64,000 bases of DNA. Origin: Cladopsammia gracilis (Eukaryota > Cnidaria > Anthozoa > Scleractinia > Dendrophylliidae). Within the stretch, counting starts at the first letter, position 1. Every line of letters begins with the position of its first letter. Below, piece after piece: positions 23,592 through 33,388 of the stretch. Where the stretch lies: positions 62,001 through 126,000 of the forward strand of contig JAJGOT010000780.1 of assembly GCA_022457155.1 (NCBI GenBank), read 5' to 3'. The translations under genes and the position numbers were made by a program. The notes below the pieces were generated by a model. That model made no database searches, was not told where the DNA came from, and was given only the letters and a program-made list of their open reading frames with translations.

Positions 23592-23663
23592 TGCCTCAGC
23601 CGGGAGTTGAACCCGGGTCCCCTGATAACCGGACAGATGCCTTAACCACTAGGCCACTGAGAC
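23592..23663 (-). tRNA. tRNA-derived pseudogene or SINE head
   Basis: On the minus strand a 7-bp acceptor stem (GTCTCAG with CTGAGGC), an A-box-like TGGCCTAGTGG, a D-stem GCC/GGC and a perfect T-arm (CCGGG, TTCAACT, CCCGG, B box) can be drawn. The anticodon stem is poor and position 33 would be C instead of the invariant U, so I do not assign an amino acid. No T-run terminator follows. Most likely a tRNA pseudogene or a tRNA-derived SINE. Confidence 0.5.
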
Positions 23664-23892
23664 AACCACACTTACACAAACACATACAACGCATTTGTGG
23701 CTTCATAGTGGAAAGCTCTTGGGAGACATTTACACAAATTCTGCAATTAGGATCGCGTCACTTTACCCAGTCGTTCAGCGATTCACAGTCCACTCCCCAA
23801 AGAAATCGCTGTGAAAGTGTAGAACTGGATATTCGTAAAACAGTGCTCAATACATTAATGTAGAGCGAAGTATATGTTTATGGAGGAAAGAA

Positions 23893-24022
23893 ACAAATAA
23901 ACTACGCTTTCATCCAGACAAGCCTGTTTCGTGGTTGCCCACTCATCAGGGGATCCAATTCACCAGGGGATGAGTGGGCAACCACGAAACAGGCTTGTCG
24001 GGATGAAAGCGTGGTTTATTTG
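23893..24022. repeat. Foldback element (about 55-bp arms)
   Basis: AAACAAATAAAC...GGTTGCCCACTCATC at 23891-23947 pairs with GATGAGTGGGCAACC...GTTTATTTGT ending 24022. The loop is short and itself contains CAGGGGAT repeats. It abuts a long TA-rich tract. Confidence 0.8.
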
Positions 24023-24025
24023 TAG

Positions 24026-24222
<197 letters not shown>

Positions 24223-24925
24223 TTCAGCACCACAAAACCACCCTCTTTGTTCAAAACTATTTCTCAGCTGTTAAGCAAAATCTGAGAATAATGTCGTTAT
24301 ATTTTAAAAGAAGAAGAGTTGACTAGCAAAGAAACGTTATCACATTTAAAAATTCTGCTGCTTTTGTTATGATCAGGGACCTGCAAAGTTGGTTAATTTT
24401 AGAAAATTCAATTGTCATAAACGGCTCCCTGGTGGGTCAAAATTGAATTAGCTGTCACGTGATCATATGAGATTTAAAAGGCAAAATAATATCGATTTCA
24501 TTACTTGCTCATGCCTACCTTTCACCACACCAAGTTTGAGGTGGGGTTGTTCCTGGCCATTTCCAAAAATCCTTGAATCATTCGTGGACTGGCTCTTAAG
24601 TCATGTTTAGACAACTAGGCATTATTTAGGTTTCCTTATTATAAATGTGTCTTAAATCTCAATTGAGATTTAAGCTATGTTTAATTTTTTCATTAAACCT
24701 GCATTAAATTTAAGCCTTAAGCTAGTATAATGTAGGTTTAAGGAAAAATTAAACTTAGGTTTAAGTTGCTTAAATCTAAACTTAAATTTACTAAAGTTGT
24801 GTTTATTAGTAGGGTGTGAGTCTGTATCTCCGAGGTTTAAAGAATAATAATTACAATTAAACTACAATCGACTAAAGATTCTGTCAACACATCACGGACG
24901 AAAGTAACGAGTTTTTCTTTCTTAC
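24223..24925. other. Intronic or intergenic AT-rich DNA
   Basis: Includes a 24600-24790 stretch of repeated AAACTTAAGTTTAAG / TTTAAGCTTAAA-type motifs with several short palindromes. It probably lies in an intron of the minus-strand D8C gene. No ORF of interest. Confidence 0.4.
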
Positions 24926-25294
24926 CTGAATTTCCACAGTAACGCAGATTGCATTCTGGTGCAGGCTTCAACTCGTAGACGTAGAATGCACCACAGTTCC
25001 GGACACGAATGTTAGTTGACCAACGGCAGCAGTTATCATTCCAGTGAAAACACACTTTAACACTGTTGCTAATTTGACCAACGGAAGGATGATTTCCTGA
25101 AAGCCAACCTGGCGCATGCGTTCCACAGCGGTTTGTTGGCACACAAGAGCTAGGCATCTGGCTTCCTGATGCTCCTGTGAATCTGTACCATTTAATTTCC
25201 AGTAGAAACCCATCACATCTGTAATTTCCTTGGTCTGCTTGGTCGTATTCCTGTGTTCGTGTGGCATCGTTAATCACTTCGTAGTTTCTACACT
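24926..25294 (-). CDS. Exon coding a D8C (uromodulin/GP2-type) domain
   Basis: 369-nt minus-strand exon between acceptor AATTACAG (exon from 25294) and donor TTCAG/GTAAGA (exon end 24926), phase 1 on both sides. The product has eight-plus cysteines in the D8C arrangement: CRNYEVIND at the start, WYRFTGASGSQMPSSC, CGTHAPGWLSG, HPSV, VCFHWNDNCC, RNCGAFYVYEL and a final CNLRYCG. D8C domains occur in secreted or membrane extracellular proteins such as uromodulin and GP2 and in many cnidarian mosaic proteins. The whole domain sits in one symmetrical exon, as expected for a shuffled module. Confidence 0.8.
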
Positions 25295-25726
25295 CTGTAA
25301 TTTAAAGTACACCGATCATGTACGGCAACTGTGTACAAACTTCTATCAAATGAATGAATGAATGAATTATTTCACGAATGAATAGTATTTTTTTATTTCC
25401 TAACAATTTCTCTTCTTTATCCTCTGTGAATATCATGAAGGTAATTAATTCCTATTTGGTGTTTTGTGTTTCTATGTCAACGTTTCTGCAATTAGGTGTT
25501 TATAGAAATACCTATAATCCAGCAAACGTTGGCAAATATCATCATTAAAGTTAAACTTTGTAAGTGATTTGCAATATAATTAATAGTAATCGGACTGAGT
25601 GGAGTATAATTCAGGGAGTAATCGGGCGAGTAATTTCAAATCGGCCGAGCGCGTAGCGCGAGGACAAGTTGAAATTACGAGCACGATTACCCCTGAATTG
25701 TACGACAAGAAGTTCAATTACTATTT

Positions 25727-25751
25727 AATCGTATCAATAACAAAATTCGAG
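25727..25751. repeat. 25-bp repeat, left partner of an inverted pair
   Basis: AATCGTATCAATAACAAAAT followed by TCGAG recurs in reverse complement at 28811-28836 with one extra base. The pair encloses ~3 kb and may mark the ends of an element or two copies of a small repeat. Confidence 0.45.
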
Positions 25752-26170
25752 ATTTAAAAGTCTATGCGGTCTTTTTAAGTCGTGAATACGACTTATTGCG
25801 ATTACTGGAGAAAAGTCACTCGCTCATCGTAAACTTTATATAACAAGAAGCTGTACACAGCTTGAACTCGTGGCGCCTTTAACTCATTGCAGCATTGATT
25901 CCCAAGTGATTTGAGTGCTTTTACAGAGAAACATAAGCTTAAAATTAGTCTAATCAAAGGCTCCTAAGAGCCAACCCGAGAAGAAGAAATGCTAACGCGT
26001 AACGCGTAACGCAATATTGCCGTAAGCTTACGTTTTCACACTGACACAGTTCGATATATATATGTTTTTAAATTAAACGTAAGGATTTTTGACGAACGAA
26101 AAAAAAGTACATCACTTTCATAATGTCCAGTTCGAAAAAATAAAAAAAAAGGAAAAAAAAAAAGAGGGCT

Positions 26171-26255
26171 TTATGGGAATTCGAACTCGGGCCGTCCGGG
26201 ACTAAGCCACAAACTCAATCACTGCGCTGTCCAAGAGCACTACAAACTAAATTTT
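26171..26255 (-). repeat. tRNA-like SINE fragment
   Basis: Minus strand has a good B box (GAGTTCGAATTCC) with an A-box-like AGCGCAGTGATTGAG upstream, but T-stem pairing is poor and no full cloverleaf forms. Probably a tRNA-derived SINE remnant. Confidence 0.3.
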
Positions 26256-26655
26256 ATTATTTTAACCTAAATACACATCAGAACGCGTGTTTAGGTTGCA
26301 AAATCCTCTTAGATCGATTTTAATGTTGCACTAAAAACTCCAAATGCTAAACATCTGTAAGCTTATTGTTGTCTATATTCCTTTACATAAAATTAATTAT
26401 TGTTACCGTTGGATTCACGTTGAGTTCCTGTTACGAAACGTGTTCGTAACAAAGCATTTGCTCACTAAGTTTACAGCTGATGGAAGGAGCGAATGAGAGA
26501 GTGAATTTTATTTAAACACCCTTGCCGATAACCTGTTCATCATGCTTTCACGTATACACGGGTTTAAAAGTAAGACTACACTGCATTCACTAGATTCAGT
26601 AGCTGACACTTAAGCTCGACCCGGAGCACGATCGCTAAGCAAATGGCAAGTTTAA

Positions 26656-27864
26656 TATACAGCTGTTTCGAGAAAGGTTGTCGGAAAAAAGCGCAAAAGT
26701 GCACGCGACAATCCCGAAAGGTAATCTGGGATATGATCAATGAATTTTAATAAGTCAAATAAATATATCAGACCCGCTATGCCTCGTCCGTACAGTGATG
26801 ATCTTAGATGGCGGGCCATATGGAGAAATGACGATTTTTAGGACATAGCGTGGATGAAGTAGCGGCTACTTTATTCTGAATACTGGCGACGTAAAATCGT
26901 TAAACAGTTTTGTCATACATCCACACGTGGAGTTCGTGATTATGGAAGCTGCTTCAAGCAGTCCAGTCTATTTCAGTCTCAAGAACGTGCAAAGCATGCG
27001 TTTTATGCTAATTTTTGTAAACATCTGTCAAACAACTCTTGATTGAAAACTCAGTTTATAAAATAACAAGTAAACAATCTTAAAGAAAATATGGCTTGAT
27101 GGTGGATATGAGATCTAACCAAAAGAAGTGAAAATTACTCCCGACAATTAAAATTTCCTTACCACCATCCGCGCCCAGCAGCGCAATTTAAACTCAGGAA
27201 TGCTTCCCTCTTAGCCGTGCTACGCAAGATCCGTAGCTGTCTTCTCCCTCTCCGTCCACGTTATCATCTCGAGCACTGGGATTACCAAATTGAGAATAGT
27301 AATAATCATAATCATTGTAGTTAAACATTTGAAAAAAATCTCACCGAACTTCAGGTGCAACAAAACGTGCAAAACGTGGCTTATAGTATTCCTTATATGC
27401 TTTTTCTCTTTTTACCCAAAGAACCGCTTGGAACGTCTTTATGTGGATCTACCCACATTGTTATCTTCCCGTTTTTAACCAAAGAAAACAACTCGGCGAG
27501 CTGGATTTCGGACGACATAGAGAATTTCTTTTTCTTCGACTTAGTAGCCGATTTGGAAAGTCGTGTCGGTTTCTGGAAAAATTTCCGCTTTACAATTTTG
27601 CAAAAAGTATTGCTTCAATTGAACAACAGTTTCAAAGCAAGGCACGTTCATGACACTGTAGCTGTCGAACCTACTTTTGTTGCTTTCTTTTAACACTCGC
27701 AAACATATACGTCCATGGCGTCTTGTGCCATTTTCTCAGCTTTCCCTGAAATGCTGAAGTCGCATAAAACTACCCACAATGTAAAACTACCCACAATACC
27801 TTTTGGGATTGTCGCGTGCACTTTTAGGCTTTTTTCCGACAACCTTTCTCGAAACAGCTGTATA
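26656..27864. mobile_element. Nonautonomous DNA transposon with ~75-bp TIRs
   Basis: Ends are inverted repeats: 26656-26733 starts TATACAGCTGTTTCGAGAAA and runs through GTTGTCGGAAAAAAGC and GTGCACGCGACAATCCC; 27787-27864 is its reverse complement with few mismatches. TATA is present outside both CAGCTG ends and may be a 4-bp target-site duplication. The interior (1.05 kb) has no transposase-like ORF, so it would depend on an enzyme supplied elsewhere. Confidence 0.75.
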
Positions 27865-28686
27865 AAACACAGAACTTGCCAGAGCAAAAATCCCACAGGA
27901 ATAAGCGGCGAACACAATATCAAACGCTCCTATCCATCCATGAACGCCTTGAATTGTCTTGAAAGTGTGCAGTTGTACGCAGTAGTTCTTTATCTTGCTT
28001 CTCGAGTACACACACGGAGTGATTTTACGGTATGTATTTCATGGCCGAAAGCCATATAGTCGTCGATAGAGACTTTAATATGCGTGCATAAATTTGCATG
28101 CGCTAATGTGACACGAAAAAAAACAAGAAAAGTCAACGCCGGATTTACAACTCGTGTGCTTCGCCACGAGTAATTAAATTTATATTAAATTGTGGATATG
28201 TTACAATTCGGTAATAGCATACATGGAGTCTGAAATGGGAGTAAACCAAATCCGCCATTACGGCTTTGAACGGCTGTTGTGTTTACGAATGCTCGATGAG
28301 CTGAGGCGTCGGTTTGGGAAAACGTTGGGGTTCTTTTACTTGTTAGTATTGTTTGGCAAGGATATCTGACAATAATAATGAAGGAAAAGGTAAGTTTGTC
28401 CCGTAATTTTCATTTTCGCTAGTAAACAATTCCATTGTGTTGACTTGCTACACACGAAGGCTTTAAGGTTTTAGAGGTCCTTCTTTGGTAAAAGATATTG
28501 GTGCGTGGATCTGCAACATAAGGGAAGTAGTCATAACATGTACAATCTAAAAGGACCCACCTTGTGTAGGGTAGGAAAAGGACCGATGGTTGTTTCATAT
28601 TCACGACTTGGCTCGCAAGGCCGGAGCCTTTGATTTGTACTCAAAACGCCTAGGATACAGTTTGAATGTAGGAGGACGCGCACGCA

Positions 28687-28760
28687 ACGTAGGTGTCCAA
28701 TTACAGCTATCCAATTACAAAAAGTTGTAATTGGATAGCTGTACATTGGACACCCACGTG
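28687..28760. repeat. Near-perfect hairpin (~30-bp arms)
   Basis: ACGTAGGTGTCCAATTACAG continuing to CCAATTACAA (28687-28720) pairs with TTGTAATTGG...GGACACCCACGT (28725-28760) with one or two mismatches and a 4-nt loop. Could be a tiny MITE or a structured RNA if transcribed. Confidence 0.75.
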
Positions 28761-28985
28761 ACCGTGCGCCAATTACGTAAGAAATAGGCGCGCGGATGAC
28801 CAATCACAATCGAGAATTTTGTTATTGATACGATTACGTTAATAATTATACACTGCATATTTCCTTGGTTTCATATTCGGTGCAGTACTCTTACCAAACA
28901 TTTATAAAAATTTAAAATGAGGCAACAAAAGATATTGTATGTTTTATAAGAAATAAATGTTCATGACAGTTAGTCATAGCTTTAC

Positions 28986-29006
28986 CTGATGGAATGGGTG
29001 TAACGG
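28986..29006 (-). CDS. 21-nt microexon upstream of the D8C exon
   Basis: Minus strand: acceptor TTTTTGTTTTTCAG, then 21 nt, then donor CAG/GTAAAG. It is phase 1-1 like the D8C exon. Read in phase it codes V-T-P-I-P-S and supplies the G that completes the Glu codon before the first D8C cysteine. A seven-codon Pro/Thr linker between modules is typical of mosaic extracellular proteins. This rests on splice-site logic only; upstream exons were not found. Confidence 0.5.
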
Positions 29007-29495
29007 CTGAAAAACAAAAAATAGAAATGAATCGAGAAGTTATTTTAATAGCTATGGACACATCAATTTCAAACTTTGTCTAACTTGTCTCGCAAAAATG
29101 CTTCCAATTCAGTCTGATTATCTTAGCCACTTAAATGACGACAACGACAAGATAAGCAGGAGTGCCCTGTTACCAACTCAAACTCCCTTTCAACGTTTAG
29201 AGTAATTTTTGTTTTCACCTTATAACTAAAGCAAAGTTTCGTCAATCCCTTAGACAAATCTTCGGAAAGTTAGATAAAAATAGCTAATATATATCCGAGA
29301 AATTGAATGAGAAGTGATGTTAAGTTAATTAACTTTTGAATAAAAAACGTGTTTACAATCTAAATGGAAACTCTTGGCCGCCTTCTCCGAGGCAAAGTTG
29401 ACTGTTTTCAATTTTAATTTTTAATTTTAATTTACTTAAAAGTATTGTATTCTTTATTCTTCTTTTTTTTCTTTACTTTTGTACTATTGAAATTA
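29007..29495. other. No gene seen
   Basis: AT-rich DNA between the host gene intron and the first Polinton ORF. The Polinton's left end should lie here but no TIR could be recognised. Confidence 0.4.
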
Positions 29496-30179
29496 TCAAT
29501 GAAAACTATGTAAGGGATAATGCCCTCGCTCCTCGGCCTTCTTAAAAATAATGACCGTAATTTCTAGATTATTTATAATTGTTTGAGCTACACTGTTGAA
29601 ATATGCAGTCTTATACACTATTTCACTATCTGATATTTTTGTAAATGCCACCCTAAGCGTTTCAACAAATTTTAGACCTTTCATGGATATTAGTATATTT
29701 TTAATATGATATGCTATAGCTTCTCTTGTGTTTTGTAGTTGTGCTAGCGGGTCTTTGTTATTTTTTATATTAATTTCAAAAGACTTTGTATAGCCTTTCA
29801 GAGCTTTATCTGTTTGCTCTATCTTAGTCCTTGGTAATGGAACTGGTTTTTTAGTCCTTGGTAATGGAACTGGTTTAATAGTTCTTGGTGCTGGCGCTGT
29901 TTTTTTAGTCCTTGGCATTGGGACTGGTTTATCCCTGAATTCCAATGGTGGAAGAATTATACTGTTTTCATAATCTTGAACCATTTGATTTACACTCTTA
30001 CGAGGTGCTGGCACTGGTTTGTAAGTTCTTGGTGTTGGAACTGGTTTGGTACCATCTAGCACAATAATTTTAGGCTTCTTATTCTGTTGCGTTAAAAGCA
30101 ATTTGATGAGTTCTGATTTACTAAGTTTCTCAAGATCACTCTTGTTCATATCTATAAGGTTAGATTTTTCTGATTTCAT
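29496..30179 (-). CDS. Pro-rich KPVPxPR-repeat protein (Polinton)
   Basis: 227 residues. Residues 13-30 are a SAP-like helix (LEKLSKSELIKLLL); 36-120 hold repeats of KPVPxPR / APAPR, ideal class II SH3-ligand motifs; 130-215 are a conserved-looking helical region (KGYTKSFEINIKNNKDP). The last ~20 residues look foreign and end at 29496, so I infer the gene was truncated there. In related Polintons a region like this can precede larger replication proteins, but that is recollection, not shown here. Start ATG 30179 follows the shared upstream motif at 30203-30236. Confidence 0.5.
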   Translation of the reverse strand: MKSEKSNLIDMNKSDLEKLSKSELIKLLLTQQNKKPKIIVLDGTKPVPTPRTYKPVPAPRKSVNQMVQDYENSIILPPLEFRDKPVPMPRTKKTAPAPRTIKPVPLPRTKKPVPLPRTKIEQTDKALKGYTKSFEINIKNNKDPLAQLQNTREAIAYHIKNILISMKGLKFVETLRVAFTKISDSEIVYKTAYFNSVAQTIINNLEITVIIFKKAEERGHYPLHSFH

Positions 30180-30202
30180 CTATGTTATTTCTATAGATAA
30201 TC

Positions 30203-30236
30203 TTTTAAATAGTTTTACAAATGCGCGTTTAAATAT
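30203..30236 (-). promoter_or_regulatory. Conserved upstream motif, copy 1
   Basis: TTTTAAATAGTTTTACAAAT followed by GCGCGTTTAAA on the plus strand, about 25-55 bp upstream of the minus-strand ATG at 30179. An almost identical block at 30872-30906 lies at the same distance from the ATG at 30853. A shared Polinton promoter or operator is the simplest reading. Confidence 0.55.
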
Positions 30237-30313
30237 AGTCGAGAATTCAAATGATCCAATCATGGATCCTTCGAACTATAATTGAAAAGAATTATTTTTG
30301 TGTGTTATTTGGA

Positions 30314-30553
30314 TTATTTTTTTGTGTTATTTGAATTATTTTTCCCTTTTATATTCTTTATACATACATTTTTATTGTGCTTTTTTGTTTTTATGTGACA
30401 CCATTTCCCAGCAAGTGTGTAATTTTTACCAGTTTTGCAAACGTCACAATACCACTCTTTATTTAACATGCATAAGGTTTTATGTTTTTTTAGTTCTTCT
30501 GGTGTGAAAACTTTTGGTCTACCGCGACCTCTCTTAACATTTTGATTTTCCAT
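30314..30553 (-). CDS. Small AT-hook and C2H2-like zinc protein
   Basis: From ATG 30553 about 79 residues: an AT-hook (KRGRGRPK) at residues 6-13, then CDVC ... WCHIKTKKH, a C2H2/C2HC-type finger, then an Asn/Lys-rich tail. AT-hook plus finger indicates DNA binding in the minor and major groove. I chose 30553 and not the ATG at 30589 because the intervening residues are hydrophobic and match an AT-rich leader with a TATATAA box. Confidence 0.55.
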   Translation of the reverse strand: MENQNVKRGRGRPKVFTPEELKKHKTLCMLNKEWYCDVCKTGKNYTLAGKWCHIKTKKHNKNVCIKNIKGKNNSNNTKK

Positions 30554-30604
30554 ATATAATACTATAGATATTATTTTAAACAATTTCATATATCTTTTAA
30601 ATCC

Positions 30605-30853
30605 CTAAACATCGTGTGAAGTGTCATATCTATCGAGTTCTATATCGTTTGTAATACATTTCATCAGATCTTTCAGTGTAATATCCCCATTTATTTGTTG
30701 AAAATTTTTAGAGTTCAATCTTAAAAACTTCATATGATGTAACATGTCAATTTTATGATGGTAGTTTAATAGTTTATCTTTGAGATCATCAACAATTTTA
30801 TAACAATCATCTAGTTTTTTGTCAACATTTCTAATTATATCGTCATTATTCAT
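30605..30853 (-). CDS. Small helical protein of unknown function (Polinton)
   Basis: 82 residues, acidic and helix-rich (LDDCYKIVDDLKDKLLNYHHKID at the N-terminal half, possible coiled coil). No family recognised. It follows the same upstream motif as the Pro-rich ORF, which supports it being a real gene. Confidence 0.4.
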   Translation of the reverse strand: MNNDDIIRNVDKKLDDCYKIVDDLKDKLLNYHHKIDMLHHMKFLRLNSKNFQQINGDITLKDLMKCITNDIELDRYDTSHDV

Positions 30854-30871
30854 TATACATATATGTTATAT

Positions 30872-30906
30872 AATATTTTAAATAGTTTCACAAATGCGCG
30901 TTTAAA
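30872..30906 (-). promoter_or_regulatory. Conserved upstream motif, copy 2
   Basis: ATTTTAAATAGTTTCACAAA followed by TGCGCGTTTAAA. Second copy of the block at 30203-30236, one substitution apart over ~33 bp. Confidence 0.55.
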
Positions 30907-31042
30907 CTTGGTCAAGAAATATAATGATTAGTGTCAAATAGCCAGAAACAATCATATATTTTTGGCTACAAAATAGCAAATAAACAGCATATACTGTATC
31001 GATTGATATAATATATGTAGATAATATTCACTTAAAACAATT

Positions 31043-31845
31043 TCATATATTCTTTAAATCTCTAAATGGTATCCAACTGTTAAATTCATCACTATATCCT
31101 TTCCACTTTACCAATGCTTGTTTCTTTTTATAATCTCGTTTGATGACCTTATCAATACGGAAAATATCCTGTATGGTTTTCAATAATTCAGGTTCATAAA
31201 AACTTCCTTCAATATCTTCACCTCTGAGATCCTTTAATTTATAAGTGATTGGATTTGTGTATTGGATTTTATCAACTGTGAATACCTCTTTAGTCCAATT
31301 ACTTATATATCCTTTATCAAATACCTTTCTTTTATACTTTGAAATTCTAACCTTATCACCAACTTTGAATTTTACTTTTGATGATGATGGTTCCATATCA
31401 CCATATAGATTGAAATAAACAGTTCCTTCATTCTTTTTCATAGATGCTTCAATAGGTTTCATTTTAATGCTTGAATGCTTTGTACTGTTGTATTCATTTA
31501 ATAGTTTTGGTAACAAGTTTTATTATAGAATTCAGACCCTTGGTCTACCCAAATAAATTTAGGTTTCCGTTTGGATTTTTTAATAACATCATCAAATGAT
31601 TCAGTAATTGTATTACCTGTTTTATTTTTAATAGGAATGCTCCAAGCAAATTTCGAAAACACATCAATGATATTTAATAAATATCTATATCCTTTATTCC
31701 ATTTTGAAAACCTCTGCATTTCTACAAGGTCAGCGCTCCAAATATCATCTATTCCATTGACAATAACTCTTCTAGTTCTGAATTTTCGTTTGAATGGCTT
31801 ATGTAATTCATCGGCTAATTGTTGAGCCCAATCATTTTTACTCAA
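31043..31845 (-). pseudogene. Polinton integrase with chromodomain, catalytic core partly deleted
   Basis: The frame 31845-31498 carries the start of an rve core: WSADLVEMQ (first Asp), NIIDVFSKFAW, and WVDQGSEFYN (second Asp). Just after the second Asp the sequence jumps out of frame into LPKLLNEYNSTKH (31516), which is the end of an integrase core. The stretch that should contain the catalytic Glu is missing, probably a deletion of a couple of hundred bases. The C-terminal region is kept: an SH3-like barrel (KVGDKVRISKYK) and a chromodomain (KWKGYSDEFNSWIP). It would have inserted the element; this copy cannot be active. Confidence 0.8.
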
Positions 31846-32667
31846 CGCCGCTTTCCGTTTTTTGGCTTCCTTTTTTGTTTAACACCAAGGCCTAATTTCT
31901 GTTTTATATCAATCGTGTTTCTAGCCAACCAATGACCCCATTGTCTCTTATCATATGGTACTTCATCTAAAGCTTTGACCATTTTTCTGTCTGCTCTATT
32001 CTTGCACTTTCTGTCGTCTTTACAAACACTATAATCAACATCGTGCTGCATGGCAATGGCATCCGTTCTTCCAGTCGGTTTATCATATATTTCTAATATT
32101 TGGCCAGTATTTGGATCATATTTTAATTGTTTATCAATAGGATTATATGGTCCTGTATAACGATGACCAGGTAAAGTAAATCCTCTTTTGGGTTTTGGTA
32201 ATTTACCAATCATTTTATGAATATCAATATTTCCTCCATCTAAATCAGGTCTATCTGTTTTATATTTAATATTGGGTCTAACTTTAGTTGATAATTGATT
32301 TAGCATATCTGAAGTAGTCTTTTGCAAAAATGGTTTGGATTTTTCCAATGCAAAATTCACTGCTTTTTTCTGCATATTTTTATTTCTCATTAATTCACTT
32401 AATCCATATCGGCTCATTTCAACAGCTTTTTTACCTAACCAAGGTATAGCATGCATTGTTAATCCTTCCATTGCTAATTCTCCTAAGCCCGCCCCCTGAG
32501 ACGGGCTAATTAGTTCCCTGTTTTTTAACAAAACGAGTTTTAGTAGCCCCACATTCACTACATTGAGATTTTAACATAAGACGATTATTTTTAGTTTTAA
32601 CATATTTTTCAGTACCTGGTACAGATTCTGTTTGCTTCTTCTGTTTTACACAATAACTTTTCACCAT
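31842..32667 (-). pseudogene. PLA2-type minor capsid protein (Polinton), frame broken near start
   Basis: The start is probably ATG 32667, opening a ~53-codon frame with a CxxC pair (CSEC) that ends in TAG near 32505-32510; the remaining 220 codons continue in a neighbouring frame. The body holds GFTLPGHRYTGPYNP (calcium-loop-like) and QHDVDY (catalytic His-Asp), the signature of parvovirus-type phospholipase A2 domains, then a very basic tail (QKRKPKNGKRR). Such domains breach endosomal membranes during virion entry. The C-terminus overlaps the integrase start by 4 bp. Confidence 0.75.
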
Positions 32668-32681
32668 TTATATAATATAAG

Positions 32682-33139
32682 TTAGATATTTCTAAAATAA
32701 TGTTCGAGGAATATCTCATTCTTCATTGTGTCATATATGTCAAATACTTGCAATAAATTATAATACGAATTCCCCTTATTCATTTCGTTCAGAAAGTATA
32801 AACAGAAGTAGCCACATGTAGACGTTTTTATGTTTTGGATTTGGTTGTTTTGGTGAAGCAGTGTCATATTCCTTCTTTTCGCATGATTTACGATCTCTTG
32901 AAATGGAGGCATACCGAAACTATCAAAATAATTTATGACGTTATCTTTTACATAAGTTGTAACCCAATGGCTTCCGCTCATATATGATGGTTCAAGATTG
33001 TAAATAAATAATGCTTGGCTATGATTATGTGGAACTCTTTCATCCCTTGACAGAACATCACTGATTGGGATGTTTAAATATCTGCACCATTTTATTAGAT
33101 CATGATTACTTAACGGGATGTCTTTGTGGAATTTCGGTT
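32682..33139 (-). pseudogene. Adenain/Ulp1-like cysteine protease (Polinton), no clear start
   Basis: The open frame shows the catalytic order His (SGSHWVTTYV), Asp (NYFDSFG) and Cys (TSTCGYFCLYF), as in adenovirus-type maturation proteases. It is open upstream of the ATG at 32981 to about 33160 with conserved-looking residues (LIKWCRYLNI, SRDERVPHNHSQA), so 32981 is not the true N-terminus; no ATG in frame is visible above, and the frame runs into the next gene. It would cleave capsid precursors, and candidate GSG sites occur in neighbouring proteins. Confidence 0.7.
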
Positions 33140-33330
33140 TTACAGTATTGCTCCTAGTAGTGGAATGCCATTGAATGGGCTGTTTTTCCCTAATAGCAAG
33201 CCTTCGCCTCTTTTTGTTGTCTTTTTCTTTGGAGCTTTTTTTTTTATCCCCATACCAATTGGATTATCCCATGTACCTATAAATGGAGGTGGTCTATATA
33301 CACCAATTCTTGGAGCTCCCGTACCCTTTT
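33140..33330 (-). pseudogene. C-terminal fragment of a cement/minor capsid protein
   Basis: Minus-strand frame from about 33330 to TAA 33140-33142 coding GAPRIG, a Pro-rich segment (RPPPFIGTWDNP), a Lys-rich stretch (IKKKAPKKKTTKRG) and NSPFNGIPLLGAIL. It has no start: it begins at the hairpin 33333-33363, where foreign DNA takes over. The GAPRIG hexapeptide also occurs at the equivalent place in the ORF at 37837-38853, which lacks this C-terminal part. Confidence 0.55.
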
Positions 33331-33388
33331 TATCTCGTTAATGCGCTTGCGCATTAAGCGAGATTTCGAAGTCGAGTACTAAAAAGGG
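33324..33388. repeat. Palindrome at the Polinton/foreign DNA junction
   Basis: TCTCGTTAATGCGC (33333-33346) and GCGCATTAAGCGAGA (33349-33363) form a tight hairpin, with outer CCCTTTTTA / TAAAAAGGG also complementary. It lies exactly where the Polinton coding sequence stops. Confidence 0.7.

Larger units (their letters stand above)
25295..28985. other. Large intron of the D8C gene
   Basis: About 3.7 kb without convincing exons. It holds a 1.2 kb TIR element (26656-27864), a tRNA-like B-box sequence near 26170-26260, a hairpin (28687-28760) and an inverted 25-bp pair. Short ORFs at 27355-28059 lie inside the TIR element and show no domain. Confidence 0.5.

Noticed and set aside
27355..27693. 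112-codon ORF in the host intron
   Set aside because: Lies inside the TIR element, overlaps other frames, no domain or splice support.
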